Source of the DNA: Actinomycetota bacterium
GTDB lineage: Bacteria > Actinomycetota > Thermoleophilia > Solirubrobacterales > 70-9
Length of the DNA stretch: 24,885 nt
Assembly (NCBI GenBank): GCA_005884985.1
Contig: VAYK01000178.1
Span: 1 to 24,885, forward strand
Direction of reading: 5' to 3'
Part shown: positions 15,373-22,353 of the stretch, piece by piece
How the letters are laid out: every line of letters starts with the position of its first letter
Position numbering within the stretch: the first letter of the stretch is position 1
Program-made: the position numbers and the translations under genes
The notes under the pieces: generated by a model
Told to the model about the DNA's origin: nothing
The model's input: the letters and a program-made list of their open reading frames with translations, nothing else
The model's database searches: none

Positions 15373-16509
15373 TCAGCGCTTGCCGTTGCCCGATTCGGGG
15401 CGCTCGATGACGCCGGAGTCGATGCCGCCGTAGACGAAGGTCGGCACCGCCGGCCACTGGCGCTTCCAGCTCGCCATCTCCGAGGACGGGAAGACGTTGA
15501 GCCAGCGCGGATCGTGCTTGTTCGGGTCAGCCAGCGCCTTCTCCTTGAGCATCGAGTCGTACTGGTCGATCGAGTCCTCGAGCGTGTTCGAGTTGAGGAT
15601 CACCTCGCGACCGAAGAACTCGGCCGTCCTCCGCACGCCGGGGATCTTCGACAGGTGCGGATGCCAGGAGTCCGCGGCGACGCCGTTCTCGGACGAGACC
15701 CAGACGCCGTCCTCGGTGTTGATGCAGAGCGAATGGTTGCCGTCCGTGTGGCCGGGGGTCCAGACGAGCGCCACGCCCTTGCCCAGCTCGACGTCGCCGT
15801 CGACGAGGACGACGTTGTCGGTGATCAGGTCCTTGATCCCGTCCTCGACGTACCAGGCCCACTGCATCGGGTGAAGCGAACCGAAGGTGTCCCACTCCTT
15901 GCGCTGGGCGATCAGCTTCGCGTTCGGGAACAGCGGCGGGCGGGGCGCCGCCTCGCCCGGGATGGGCTCGGTGGTGCCGAGCACGAACCGCAGGTCCTGG
16001 ACGTGGAGGTGGTCGAAGCTGACGTAGTCCACGTCCTCGGGGCGCAGCCCGACCTTGACCAGTGCCTCGTCAGGCTGATTCCAGATCGTGGCCAGGACCT
16101 TGTAGGAGAGGAACTCGCCGAGCTTCTCGATCTGCTGGGCGTAGTAGGGCGCCTCGGCCGGCCCCTCGGGGACGGTCGGCTCGTAGGCAAGCGTCCGCAG
16201 CTGCCCCTCGAAGTCCTCGAACTGGACCACCTGGAGGCGGTTGATGATGTTGATGTAGGGATTCGCCCCCTTGGCGGCGCCGCCGAAGGCGAACTTGAGC
16301 GGGTAGCCGGCCGAGGCGATGTCGACCGTGCGGACCGCACGCACCCGGTTCTCAGGGGTCGCGAAGCGGGCCCTGAACTCGGCGGCGGCCTCGCGAATCG
16401 CCGCCGGCCGGTCGCCGCGCGGCCAGGTGTCGTTGGCCTGGTCGAACTCGTGGAAGGGCCGCAACCCGATCTTCTCGATCTTGACCTTGGGGACCTCAAC
16501 GACGGCCAT
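15373..16509 (-). CDS. MBL-fold hydrolase-like protein with atypical metal motif
   Basis: A 378-residue protein of the metallo-beta-lactamase fold. The expected H-x-H-x-D-H appears as DHLHVQD (His167, His169, Gln171, Asp172), so the Asp and last His of the motif are changed. A later metal His is kept in TPGHTDGNHS (His254). VSSENGVAADSW occupies the usual Asp-ligand region, and HPHL follows. The amino end (VEVPKVKIEKIGLRPFHEFD) and the carboxyl 100 residues do not match a family I can name. The substrate is unknown. A GGAGGA (16519-16524) lies 9 nt before ATG 16509. No frame breaks are seen. It is transcribed towards the EamA gene with a 57-nt gap. Confidence 0.82.
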   Translation of the reverse strand: MAVVEVPKVKIEKIGLRPFHEFDQANDTWPRGDRPAAIREAAAEFRARFATPENRVRAVRTVDIASAGYPLKFAFGGAAKGANPYINIINRLQVVQFEDFEGQLRTLAYEPTVPEGPAEAPYYAQQIEKLGEFLSYKVLATIWNQPDEALVKVGLRPEDVDYVSFDHLHVQDLRFVLGTTEPIPGEAAPRPPLFPNAKLIAQRKEWDTFGSLHPMQWAWYVEDGIKDLITDNVVLVDGDVELGKGVALVWTPGHTDGNHSLCINTEDGVWVSSENGVAADSWHPHLSKIPGVRRTAEFFGREVILNSNTLEDSIDQYDSMLKEKALADPNKHDPRWLNVFPSSEMASWKRQWPAVPTFVYGGIDSGVIERPESGNGKR

Positions 16510-16655
16510 CGCGTGCCTTCCTCCTCATGGTCGATTCTTAGCGCCTCGCCGGCATCGATACCGGCTTTCCGGTCGCTGCTCGAGGCAGAACTCTAGCGGC
16601 GGGCCGCGGCGGTCGATAGCGAGAACGATGCCCGGCGTCGCTCCCTTGGGGGGGC

Positions 16656-17014
16656 GTGTCCCGTCGCCTCGCCGTCCTGATCGCCACCACTGCGACCATT
16701 CTCGCCCTGGCGGGGGCCACCGTGGCCTCGATCGCCGACGCGGGCACCAAACCTCACCTGCTCCCCGATCTGGTCACCATGAAGGTCAGCCAGGCGACCT
16801 CGCCGTGCAGCACAGCGGAGGGAAGCTCCTCCTTCCCGGGCAGGACCTGAACGTGACCGGCCTGGGACGGGGGCGCTACTGCCTCGTCTCGAGCGCGGAT
16901 CCGGACAACCTGCTGCGGGAGTCGAACAACTCGAACAACGCGCGCAAGACCCGGATCGCGCTGCACCCGGCGAAGCGCAGCGTGAAGCGGCTCTCCGGTC
17001 ACTGCGGCAGATGA
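16656..17014 (+). pseudogene. secreted lysyl-oxidase-like/CARDB-like protein, collapsed by frameshift and internal deletion
   Basis: GTG 16656 opens a signal peptide (LAVLIATTATILALAGATVA, cut near ADA) and then HLLPDLVTMK, the typical start of bacterial lysyl-oxidase-like proteins. The frame then changes. The next family residues, PGDLAVQHSGGKLLL, and the carboxyl part PGQDLNVTGLGRGRYCLVSS with DPDNLLRESNNSNN are in another frame and end at TGA 17012-17014. The central copper and quinone region (HWHF-type motif, about 110-150 residues) is absent. Intact relatives are about 220-260 residues. The gene is non-functional as written. The family call rests on the two ends only. It ends 16 nt from convergent trxB. 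Confidence 0.65.
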
Positions 17015-17030
17015 CCGCTATCGAGACCTG

Positions 17031-18032
17031 CTAGGACGTCGGCGCCGGCTCGGTCTGGCCGGCTCTGCCGGCCCAGTGCGCCTCCGGCGACGGCGGCGTG
17101 TCGCGCAGATACCACTCGGCATCCAGCGCTCCCATGGAGCCGGTTCCGGCGGCGGTGACAGCCTGGCGATAGGTGTGGTCGACCAGGTCGCCTACCGCGA
17201 ACACCCCGGCAAGGTTGGTCCGGGTCGAGCCGTCGCGGGTCAGCACATAGCCCTGGTCGTCGGTGTCGACCTGGTCGCGGACCAGCTCGGATCGCGGGGT
17301 GTGGCCGATGGCGACGAAGGCGCCCCCGACCTCCAGCTCCTCGGTCTCGCCGGTATCCGCGTGGCGCAGCCGCACCTTGGCGATCCTGCCGTCCTCCCCG
17401 GCGATGAACTCTTCCGGCACGTAGGGCGTCTTCAGGCTGATGTTCGGCACTGCCTTGGCGCGCTCCAGCATGATCTTGGAGGCACGGAAGTCGTCCCGCC
17501 GGTGGATGGTCGTCAGGTCGTTCGCGTACTTGGAGACGAAGATCGAGTCCTCCATCGCCGAGTCGCCGCCGCCGATCACGGCAACGTCCTCACCCTTGAA
17601 GAAGGCGCCGTCGCAGACGCCGCAGGTGGAGACGCCGCGTCCCGAGAGCTCGAGCTCGCCGGGGATGCCGAGGCGCTTCGGCTCCGCGCCCATGGAGAGG
17701 ATCACCGCCTTGGCCAGATGCTCCTCGTCCCCCACCCAGACCCGCTGGATGCCGCCGTCGGAGAGCTCAATCCGGGTCGCGTCATCGGTGATGAACCGGG
17801 TGCCGAAGCGCTCCGCCTGGGTCCGGAACTGCTGCATCAGCTCCGGACCCATGATCCCGTCCGGGAACCCCGGGTAGTTCTCGACGTGGGTGGTGTTCTG
17901 GAGCTGCCCGCCCCACTGGAAACCCTCGATCAGGAGCGGCTCGAGGTTGGCACGCGCCGTGTAAACGGCCGCAGTGTAGCCGGCGCAGGCGCCGCCGACG
18001 ATGATCACATTCTCGACTCGCTTCTCGGTCAC
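17031..18032 (-). CDS. trxB: thioredoxin reductase
   Basis: A 333-residue FAD/NADPH enzyme that reduces thioredoxin. The redox pair is Cys137 and Cys140 in STCGVCDGAFF, where most bacteria have CATC. The NADPH loop VIGGGDSAMEDS and the FAD-binding GVFAVGDLVDHTYRQAVTAA are normal. The amino-terminal FAD loop reads VGGACAGYTAA (residues 12-22) instead of the standard GSGPAGYTAA, so the central Gly of GxGxxG is Ala15 and the Pro is Cys16. GTG 18032 has CGGAG upstream. An AT-rich palindrome and a TATAGT lie just before the gene. No trxA is adjacent. Confidence 0.93.
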   Translation of the reverse strand: MTEKRVENVIIVGGACAGYTAAVYTARANLEPLLIEGFQWGGQLQNTTHVENYPGFPDGIMGPELMQQFRTQAERFGTRFITDDATRIELSDGGIQRVWVGDEEHLAKAVILSMGAEPKRLGIPGELELSGRGVSTCGVCDGAFFKGEDVAVIGGGDSAMEDSIFVSKYANDLTTIHRRDDFRASKIMLERAKAVPNISLKTPYVPEEFIAGEDGRIAKVRLRHADTGETEELEVGGAFVAIGHTPRSELVRDQVDTDDQGYVLTRDGSTRTNLAGVFAVGDLVDHTYRQAVTAAGTGSMGALDAEWYLRDTPPSPEAHWAGRAGQTEPAPTS

Positions 18033-18070
18033 ATTCGCTCCGTCTCGTTCAGTGTTTCGCTCCTGACATA

Positions 18071-18094
18071 ACTATACTTTACTTTCTGAAGTAA
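18071..18094 (-). promoter_or_regulatory. AT-rich promoter/operator candidate upstream of trxB
   Basis: In a roughly 70% GC window, bases 18064-18095 are mostly A and T. On the minus strand a perfect palindrome TTACTT-CAGA-AAGTAA (18079-18094) is followed 2 nt later by TATAGT (18071-18076), a good -10 box 38 nt before GTG 18032. The palindrome covers the spacer between -10 and -35, where a repressor could act. It overlaps the last codons of the preceding gene. No -35 hexamer is clear. Confidence 0.45.
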
Positions 18095-19153
18095 TGGCCT
18101 GCCCCGGCCCGGGAAGCGACTCCCCAATGCTGTTGTCAACCGGCGCCGCGGTCCTTTGCGCGTCCCAGCGCGCCACCGTCTTGCGCAGCTGGAGGAAAGC
18201 GACGATCCCGGGCGGAATCGGCAGCCAGAAGGCGATCAGCCGGTAGGTCAGCACCGCCGCGAACACCTCCGCGCCAGGTACGTCGAAGAGCACGAAGGTG
18301 CCGATCATCCCCGCGTCCACGGCCCCAACCCCGCCGGGGGCGAACGGGAACAGGTTCGCGACCATGCCCACGAAGAAGCCCTGCATGACGACCCCCAGCG
18401 GAACCTTGGTGCCGTAGGCGTGGAACGCGGCCCACAGGATGGCGATGTTGGCAGCCCAGAAGCCGACCGCGCCGAGCACCGCTAGCCCACCCCGTGACGG
18501 ATTGCGGGCGAAATCGATCGCGGTGCGCGTGCCGCGGGCCAGGGTGGCGGGCCCGCTGGCCAGGCGTTGCGCGTGGCGGGCGAACCGGTACCCCTGCGCG
18601 AACGCGGCGAGACGGCGCTCGACGTCATCGGGGATCAGGGCGATGAGGAGGAAGACGGCGATCGCGGAGAAGGCGAGCGCCGCCGGGACGATCGTCAGGC
18701 CGACCGGGTGGGGCCCGTTGAACACTCCGGTGCGCAGCAGGATCCCGCCGAGCACCAGGGCGAGCATGTAGACGGCGTACAGCAAGACCAGGAAAGCGAC
18801 CATCCGGCAGGCCGTCTGGCGCCGCGGCATCCCGGCCTTGCGGAGCGCCCAATAGGTCAGGACGATGCCGCCGGCTCCGCCGGCCGAGAACAGGCGCGTC
18901 GCCGCGAGCCCGGCCAACGTGATCTGGTACGACTCGCTCCACTCGAGGTGGACGATGCGCTCGCCGACCACGCCGCGGAAGAGGGCGACGTAGGAAAAGA
19001 AGGCGAGCACGTTGAAGAGGAGACCATGAGCAGCACGACGACCAGCGTCTGGGCGATCCGCTTTGGATCAGCGAAGAACGAAGGTTCGCTCTCTTGGGCC
19101 TCCTCCTCGAGTACCTCTACGGCCCTGTCGACCACCTCCCGGTCATTCCCCAT
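18072..19153 (-). pseudogene. UPF0104/lysylphosphatidylglycerol synthase-like membrane protein, internally deleted and frameshifted
   Basis: ATG 19153 reads GNDREVVDRAVEVLEEEAQE, then SFFADPKRIAQTLVVVLLM, the normal cytoplasmic start and first half of TM1. At about 19010-19030 the frame changes. The family continues in another frame with LLFNVLAFFSYVALFRGVVG, LFSAGGAGGIVLTYWALRKA, FPFAPGGVGAVDAGMIG and a final helix, ending at TAG 18072. Intact relatives have roughly 30 more residues at the junction (end of TM1, external loop, start of TM2). The family (PF03706) contains MprF-type flippases and other lipid-handling proteins. The product is unlikely to be made in full. It follows the PAP2-family gene by 23 nt, which suggests a shared lipid-related role. 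Confidence 0.85.
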
Positions 19154-19176
19154 CGCCCCGAATATTGCCAGGCGCG

Positions 19177-20175
19177 TCAGCCATTGGTCACCCGCTCGAG
19201 CCGCTGCACCGCGGCGCTGATCCGGAGCGCCAGCGGCTCGACGAGCGGCTCGCCGCGACGCACCAGCGCCACCAGTGCGGCGCCGGCGGCCAGGTCGATC
19301 ACGTAGTGCTCGCCGAGGTACGCGAGAGCGAAGCCGAGCGTGAGCGCGTACCCCCAACCCGTGGCGCCGGCGAGCGGCCCGGCCTCCGAGAGGAGGATCG
19401 CCACCAGGACCGAGCTTGCGAAATGCAAGGATGGCATCGCCGCCCACGGGTTGCCGCCGAGCGACTCATAGAGCGCCGGCCAGGCGCGGCCCCAGGTCTT
19501 CTCGCCGACCTCTACCATCACCCGCCGCAGCCGCAACGGCTTGGCCCCGGCGACGACCTCGGCGCTGCCGCGACCCAGCGCCTCGGCCATGTCTACGTGT
19601 TCGGCGGCCCACCACGGCGGAGCCGTGGGGAAGGCAAAGTAGAGGGCACACCCCACGTCGTACGCCGCGGCCATCTGCCGGGCGGCTCGGGCGAACCGCT
19701 CCTCGCGGCGCACCAGGATCCACAGCAGCGCCAGATGCGGCTCGACGAACCAGGCCCAGTGGACGACCGCGAGCACCCGGTCGAGCGCGGTGACTTCGCC
19801 GGGACGGGAGAACGCGCGCTGCAGGCGGACGTTTGGGAGCTCGCCGAGCCCCAGCACGCGATCGATGCGGATCGGGTAGCGAACGTGAAGGCGCCGCCGG
19901 AGGCGCTCCGGATCGTCGTAGGGCAGCTCGTGAATGACCGTGAAGGCCCACATCTGGAGGCCGAAGAGAGCGGCGTCTCGCGCCTTGGTCCGGGGAAGCA
20001 GCACGGCAAGCGCGAACGGGCCCGCTGCGGTCGCCGCGATCGTGACCGGCGGTGGGACGCGCAGCCGACGGCGGGCCAGGGGCACCGCTATCGAGCCCGC
20101 GAGCGCTAGGCCCGCCGCGGCCCGGACCGCCGTGCGGAGGATCGGGCTCGACTGGCGGCGTCTCAGTCTGAGCAA
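19177..20175 (-). CDS. PAP2 family (AUR1-like inositolphosphotransferase type) membrane phosphatase
   Basis: A 332-residue multi-pass membrane protein of the PAP2 superfamily. Its motif spacing resembles the AUR1/inositol-phosphoryl transferase branch (PAP2_3). The acid phosphatase motifs are PSLHFASS (His251) and GEHYVIDLAAG (His290, Asp294). Earlier text includes NPWAAM just before the first motif and FAFPTAPPWW. Such enzymes hydrolyse or transfer phospholipid head groups on the outer face. The start is uncertain. TTG 20175 is the first usable codon downstream of a TATACT box and leaves the divergent epimerase free. The longer frame to 20325 would overlap that gene by about 120 nt and has no family support. 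Confidence 0.82.
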   Translation of the reverse strand: MLRLRRRQSSPILRTAVRAAAGLALAGSIAVPLARRRLRVPPPVTIAATAAGPFALAVLLPRTKARDAALFGLQMWAFTVIHELPYDDPERLRRRLHVRYPIRIDRVLGLGELPNVRLQRAFSRPGEVTALDRVLAVVHWAWFVEPHLALLWILVRREERFARAARQMAAAYDVGCALYFAFPTAPPWWAAEHVDMAEALGRGSAEVVAGAKPLRLRRVMVEVGEKTWGRAWPALYESLGGNPWAAMPSLHFASSVLVAILLSEAGPLAGATGWGYALTLGFALAYLGEHYVIDLAAGAALVALVRRGEPLVEPLALRISAAVQRLERVTNG

Positions 20176-20184
20176 GGCGCGGCG

Positions 20185-20192
20185 AGTATAAG
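20185..20192. promoter_or_regulatory. overlapping divergent -10 boxes
   Basis: The minus strand has TATACT (20185-20190) 9 nt before TTG 20175. The plus strand has TATAAG (20187-20192) 11 nt before ATG 20204. The two boxes share the TATA core. The 28-nt gap has no Shine-Dalgarno for either gene, so both transcripts would be nearly leaderless and would compete for polymerase. Confidence 0.45.
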
Positions 20193-20203
20193 CTCGCCTG
20201 GAA

Positions 20204-21190
20204 ATGGGCGATCGGCGCTTCGAGGGTCGCAGGGCCGCGGTCACCGGGGCCGGCGGCTTCATCGGCAACGCGATCTGCCGCCGGCTGGCCGCGGACGGCG
20301 CCGCGGTGCTGGGACTCGACGTCAACCCGGCCGCCGCCGCCCGCGTCCGGGGGGCCGGAGCGGCGTTCGTGGAGGCCGACGTCGCCGACCGCGAAGCGCT
20401 GGGTGCCGCGTTCGACGAGACTCATCTGGTCGTCCACACCGCCGCCCACGTTCACGAGTGGGGCTCGATGGACGACTTCATTCGAGTCAACGTGGCGGGC
20501 ACGGCGAACGTCCTCGACGCGGCCGCAGAGTCCGGCGCGGAGCGTGTCGTTCACCTGAGCTCGGTCGTCGTTTACGGCTACGACAGCCGCGCCGAGCAGG
20601 ATGAGCGGGCGTTTGTTCGCGTCCACGGGATCCCGTACATCGACACCAAGTCAGCCTCCGACCGGCTCGCATGCCGGCGGGGCGCGGTCGTGCTCCGCCC
20701 CGGCGACGTCTACGGGCCGGGCTCCGTGCCATGGACGCTGCGCCCGCTCCAGATGGCACGAGCCGGGCAACTCGCCGTGCCCGGTCGCGGCGACGGCCTG
20801 ATGCTTCCCGTCTACATCGACGATCTGGCGGAGGCGGTCATCCTCGCGCTGGCCGGCGGCGAGCCCGGCCAGGCCTACGCGGTCTGGGACGACGCAAGTC
20901 GGGTCACCTTTGAGGAGCATTTCAACCGGCTGGCGCGATTCGCCGGTTACCGCGAGGCGCGGCGGTTGCCGCGCCCGGTGCTCGAGCTGGCGGGGATGGC
21001 GATCGAGGGATGGGCGAAGCTGCGTGGCAAGCCCCCCGCCTTCACCGCCCGCGCGGCGACCTTCATCGACCGCCGCGGCACTGTGTCGGTGGCCAAGGCC
21101 CACGAGCAGCTCGGCTGGGAGCCCGGCGTCCCCTATGAGGAGGGCATGTACCGAACCGAGCAGTGGCTGCGCGCGGAGGGGCTGATCTGA
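20204..21190 (+). CDS. NAD-dependent epimerase/dehydratase (extended SDR)
   Basis: A 328-residue extended SDR. The NAD loop GAGGFIG spans residues 15-21, and Asp39 in GLDVN is placed to bind NAD ribose. VVHTAAHVHEWG and HLSSVVVYG follow. The catalytic pair is Tyr145 and Lys149 (YIDTK). LRPGDVYGPGSVPW and LPVYIDDLAEAVILAL are typical of sugar-nucleotide epimerases and of 3-beta-hydroxysteroid-dehydrogenase-like proteins. The substrate cannot be assigned. ATG 20204 is set by homology and by the divergent promoter. Its stop codon lies in the loop of a strong hairpin. Confidence 0.9.
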   Translation: MGDRRFEGRRAAVTGAGGFIGNAICRRLAADGAAVLGLDVNPAAAARVRGAGAAFVEADVADREALGAAFDETHLVVHTAAHVHEWGSMDDFIRVNVAGTANVLDAAAESGAERVVHLSSVVVYGYDSRAEQDERAFVRVHGIPYIDTKSASDRLACRRGAVVLRPGDVYGPGSVPWTLRPLQMARAGQLAVPGRGDGLMLPVYIDDLAEAVILALAGGEPGQAYAVWDDASRVTFEEHFNRLARFAGYREARRLPRPVLELAGMAIEGWAKLRGKPPAFTARAATFIDRRGTVSVAKAHEQLGWEPGVPYEEGMYRTEQWLRAEGLI

Positions 21191-21200
21191 GGATCAGCCC
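21179..21200. terminator. bidirectional hairpin at convergent stops
   Basis: A perfect 9-bp stem GGGCTGATC/GATCAGCCC encloses TGAG. The epimerase TGA (21188-21190) lies in the loop, and the TGA of the opposing fragment (complement of 21194-21196) lies in the stem. There is no T run after it, so it is a GC-rich hairpin that may work as a weak terminator for both strands. Confidence 0.55.
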
Positions 21201-21375
21201 ACCGGCGCCACGGTGGTCCGGTCGCGCTGCAGGCCGCGTGGGTCGATAGGGCCGGGCATGAGGCGCTCGGGTGGTGGGATCGCGATGCCGATTGCGGGCA
21301 TGCGGCGCTGGAGCGCGTTGTAGGCGAAGCCGTAGACCTGCGAGGAGTGGTAGCCGTAGGACACGAACTCCCGAG
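21194..21375 (-). pseudogene. 3' fragment of an unrecognised gene
   Basis: The minus strand encodes EFVSYGYHSSQVYGFAYNAL, then QRRMPAIGIAIPPPERLMPG and PIDPRGLQRDRTTVAPVG before a TGA. Third positions are almost all G or C over about 55 codons, as in the real genes here. That signal stops abruptly near 21370, and upstream sequence has neither a start nor coding bias. I do not recognise the family. It is probably the tail of a gene whose 5' part has been deleted or replaced by the region upstream of the oxidase genes. Confidence 0.4.
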
Positions 21376-21416
21376 GACTTTCGCGGGACCGAGCCGGGCG
21401 GGGGAAGCAGGGCGCA

Positions 21417-21438
21417 GCCCGTACTCGGTAGTACGGGC
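21417..21438. repeat. 9-bp perfect palindrome upstream of the oxidase genes
   Basis: GCCCGTACT pairs with AGTACGGGC around CGGT, ending 24 nt before ATG 21463. It could be an operator for the oxidase-like operon, a structured leader, or a copy of a dispersed repeat. No second copy occurs in the window. No -10 box can be placed with confidence between it and the start. Confidence 0.6.
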
Positions 21439-21462
21439 AAGCCCGATGACCCCGATCCGGCG

Positions 21463-22353
21463 ATGGTATCCGTGCGTCATCCGCGTGCGTGCAGTCGTGG
21501 GGCGACTTATCTGGCCCCGCTGGTCGTCGCCGGGCTGGCGCTGGCGGCGCTCGCTTCGCCGGCGCAGGCGACGGTCTTCGGTCCGCGGGCGGGTCACTCC
21601 CCGAACGCCGACGACATCCGCACCGCGTACTGGGTTGCAATCGCCGTCGCGGCGCTGCTGGTGATCGCCGTGCACGTGTTCCTAATCGCCGCGATCATCC
21701 GCTTCCGGGCTCGCCGCGGACGTGCGCCGCGGCGCTTCACCGCAGGGCCCGGCGCCTTCATGCGGCCCGCGGCGCCGCTGGTCCTGGTGGCCGTCGGCAC
21801 ATTCGTGTTCGGGATCGTGATGGCGGGCAAGGCGCGCGACGTGCAACCGACCGGGTCCCAGGGCCTCGGTGCGTCGAGAGGCCTGGTCGCCCAGGTCGGC
21901 GCGCTCAGCGTGCCGTCCGACGCCAAGCCGCTGGCGATCAATGCGATCGGTCAGCAGTTCCTGTGGCGGTTCGAGTACCCCGGCGGTCGGCCCGGCGACC
22001 GGGTCTTCTCCTACGGCGAGCTCGTGGTGCCCGTGGACACCGCGATCGTCCTCCACGTCACCTCCACCGACGTCATTCACCGGTGGTTCATCCCTGCGCT
22101 AGGCGGCCAGGTGGACGCGGTCCCCGGCAAGACATCCGAGACATGGTTCCGCGCCGATCGCGAGGGCGTCTACCCAGGGCAGTCGACCTCCTTCTCGGGA
22201 AGCTCCTACTCGGCCATGCGGGCCTGGGTGCGCGTGGTCAGCCCCGACGCCTACCGGCAGTACGTGCAGCAAAAGCGGGACGACCTCGCCGCGGCCCAGA
22301 GGTACGTGCAGCGGAAGGTCACCCAGAACGCCATCCCGGGGCTTCGGCCGTGA
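21463..22353 (+). CDS. cytochrome oxidase subunit II homologue lacking the CuA site
   Basis: A 296-residue protein with a signal sequence (about 14-36, cut near AQA), two membrane helices (about 55-79 and 102-121) and an external cupredoxin domain. The His-bearing strand TSTDVIHRWFIPALGG keeps His206. The CuA loop, normally GQCAEFCG...H..M, reads GQSTSFSGSSYSAM. In exact register Cys becomes Ser241, Glu becomes Ser243, Cys becomes Ser245 and His becomes Tyr249, with only Met252 kept. Quinol oxidases such as E. coli CyoA also lack CuA and have a similar Ser-rich loop (SASYSGPGFSGM), so this subunit cannot take electrons from cytochrome c by the usual route. ATG 21463 is the best start, though no good ribosome site precedes it. 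TGA overlaps the GTG of subunit I (GTGA). Confidence 0.9.
   Translation: MVSVRHPRACSRGATYLAPLVVAGLALAALASPAQATVFGPRAGHSPNADDIRTAYWVAIAVAALLVIAVHVFLIAAIIRFRARRGRAPRRFTAGPGAFMRPAAPLVLVAVGTFVFGIVMAGKARDVQPTGSQGLGASRGLVAQVGALSVPSDAKPLAINAIGQQFLWRFEYPGGRPGDRVFSYGELVVPVDTAIVLHVTSTDVIHRWFIPALGGQVDAVPGKTSETWFRADREGVYPGQSTSFSGSSYSAMRAWVRVVSPDAYRQYVQQKRDDLAAAQRYVQRKVTQNAIPGLRP

Noticed and set aside
17057..17073. 7-bp GC hairpin near the trxB end as a terminator
   Set aside because: GGCCGGC-TCT-GCCGGCC lies inside the trxB coding end and has no T run. Such stems are frequent by chance in this GC-rich sequence.
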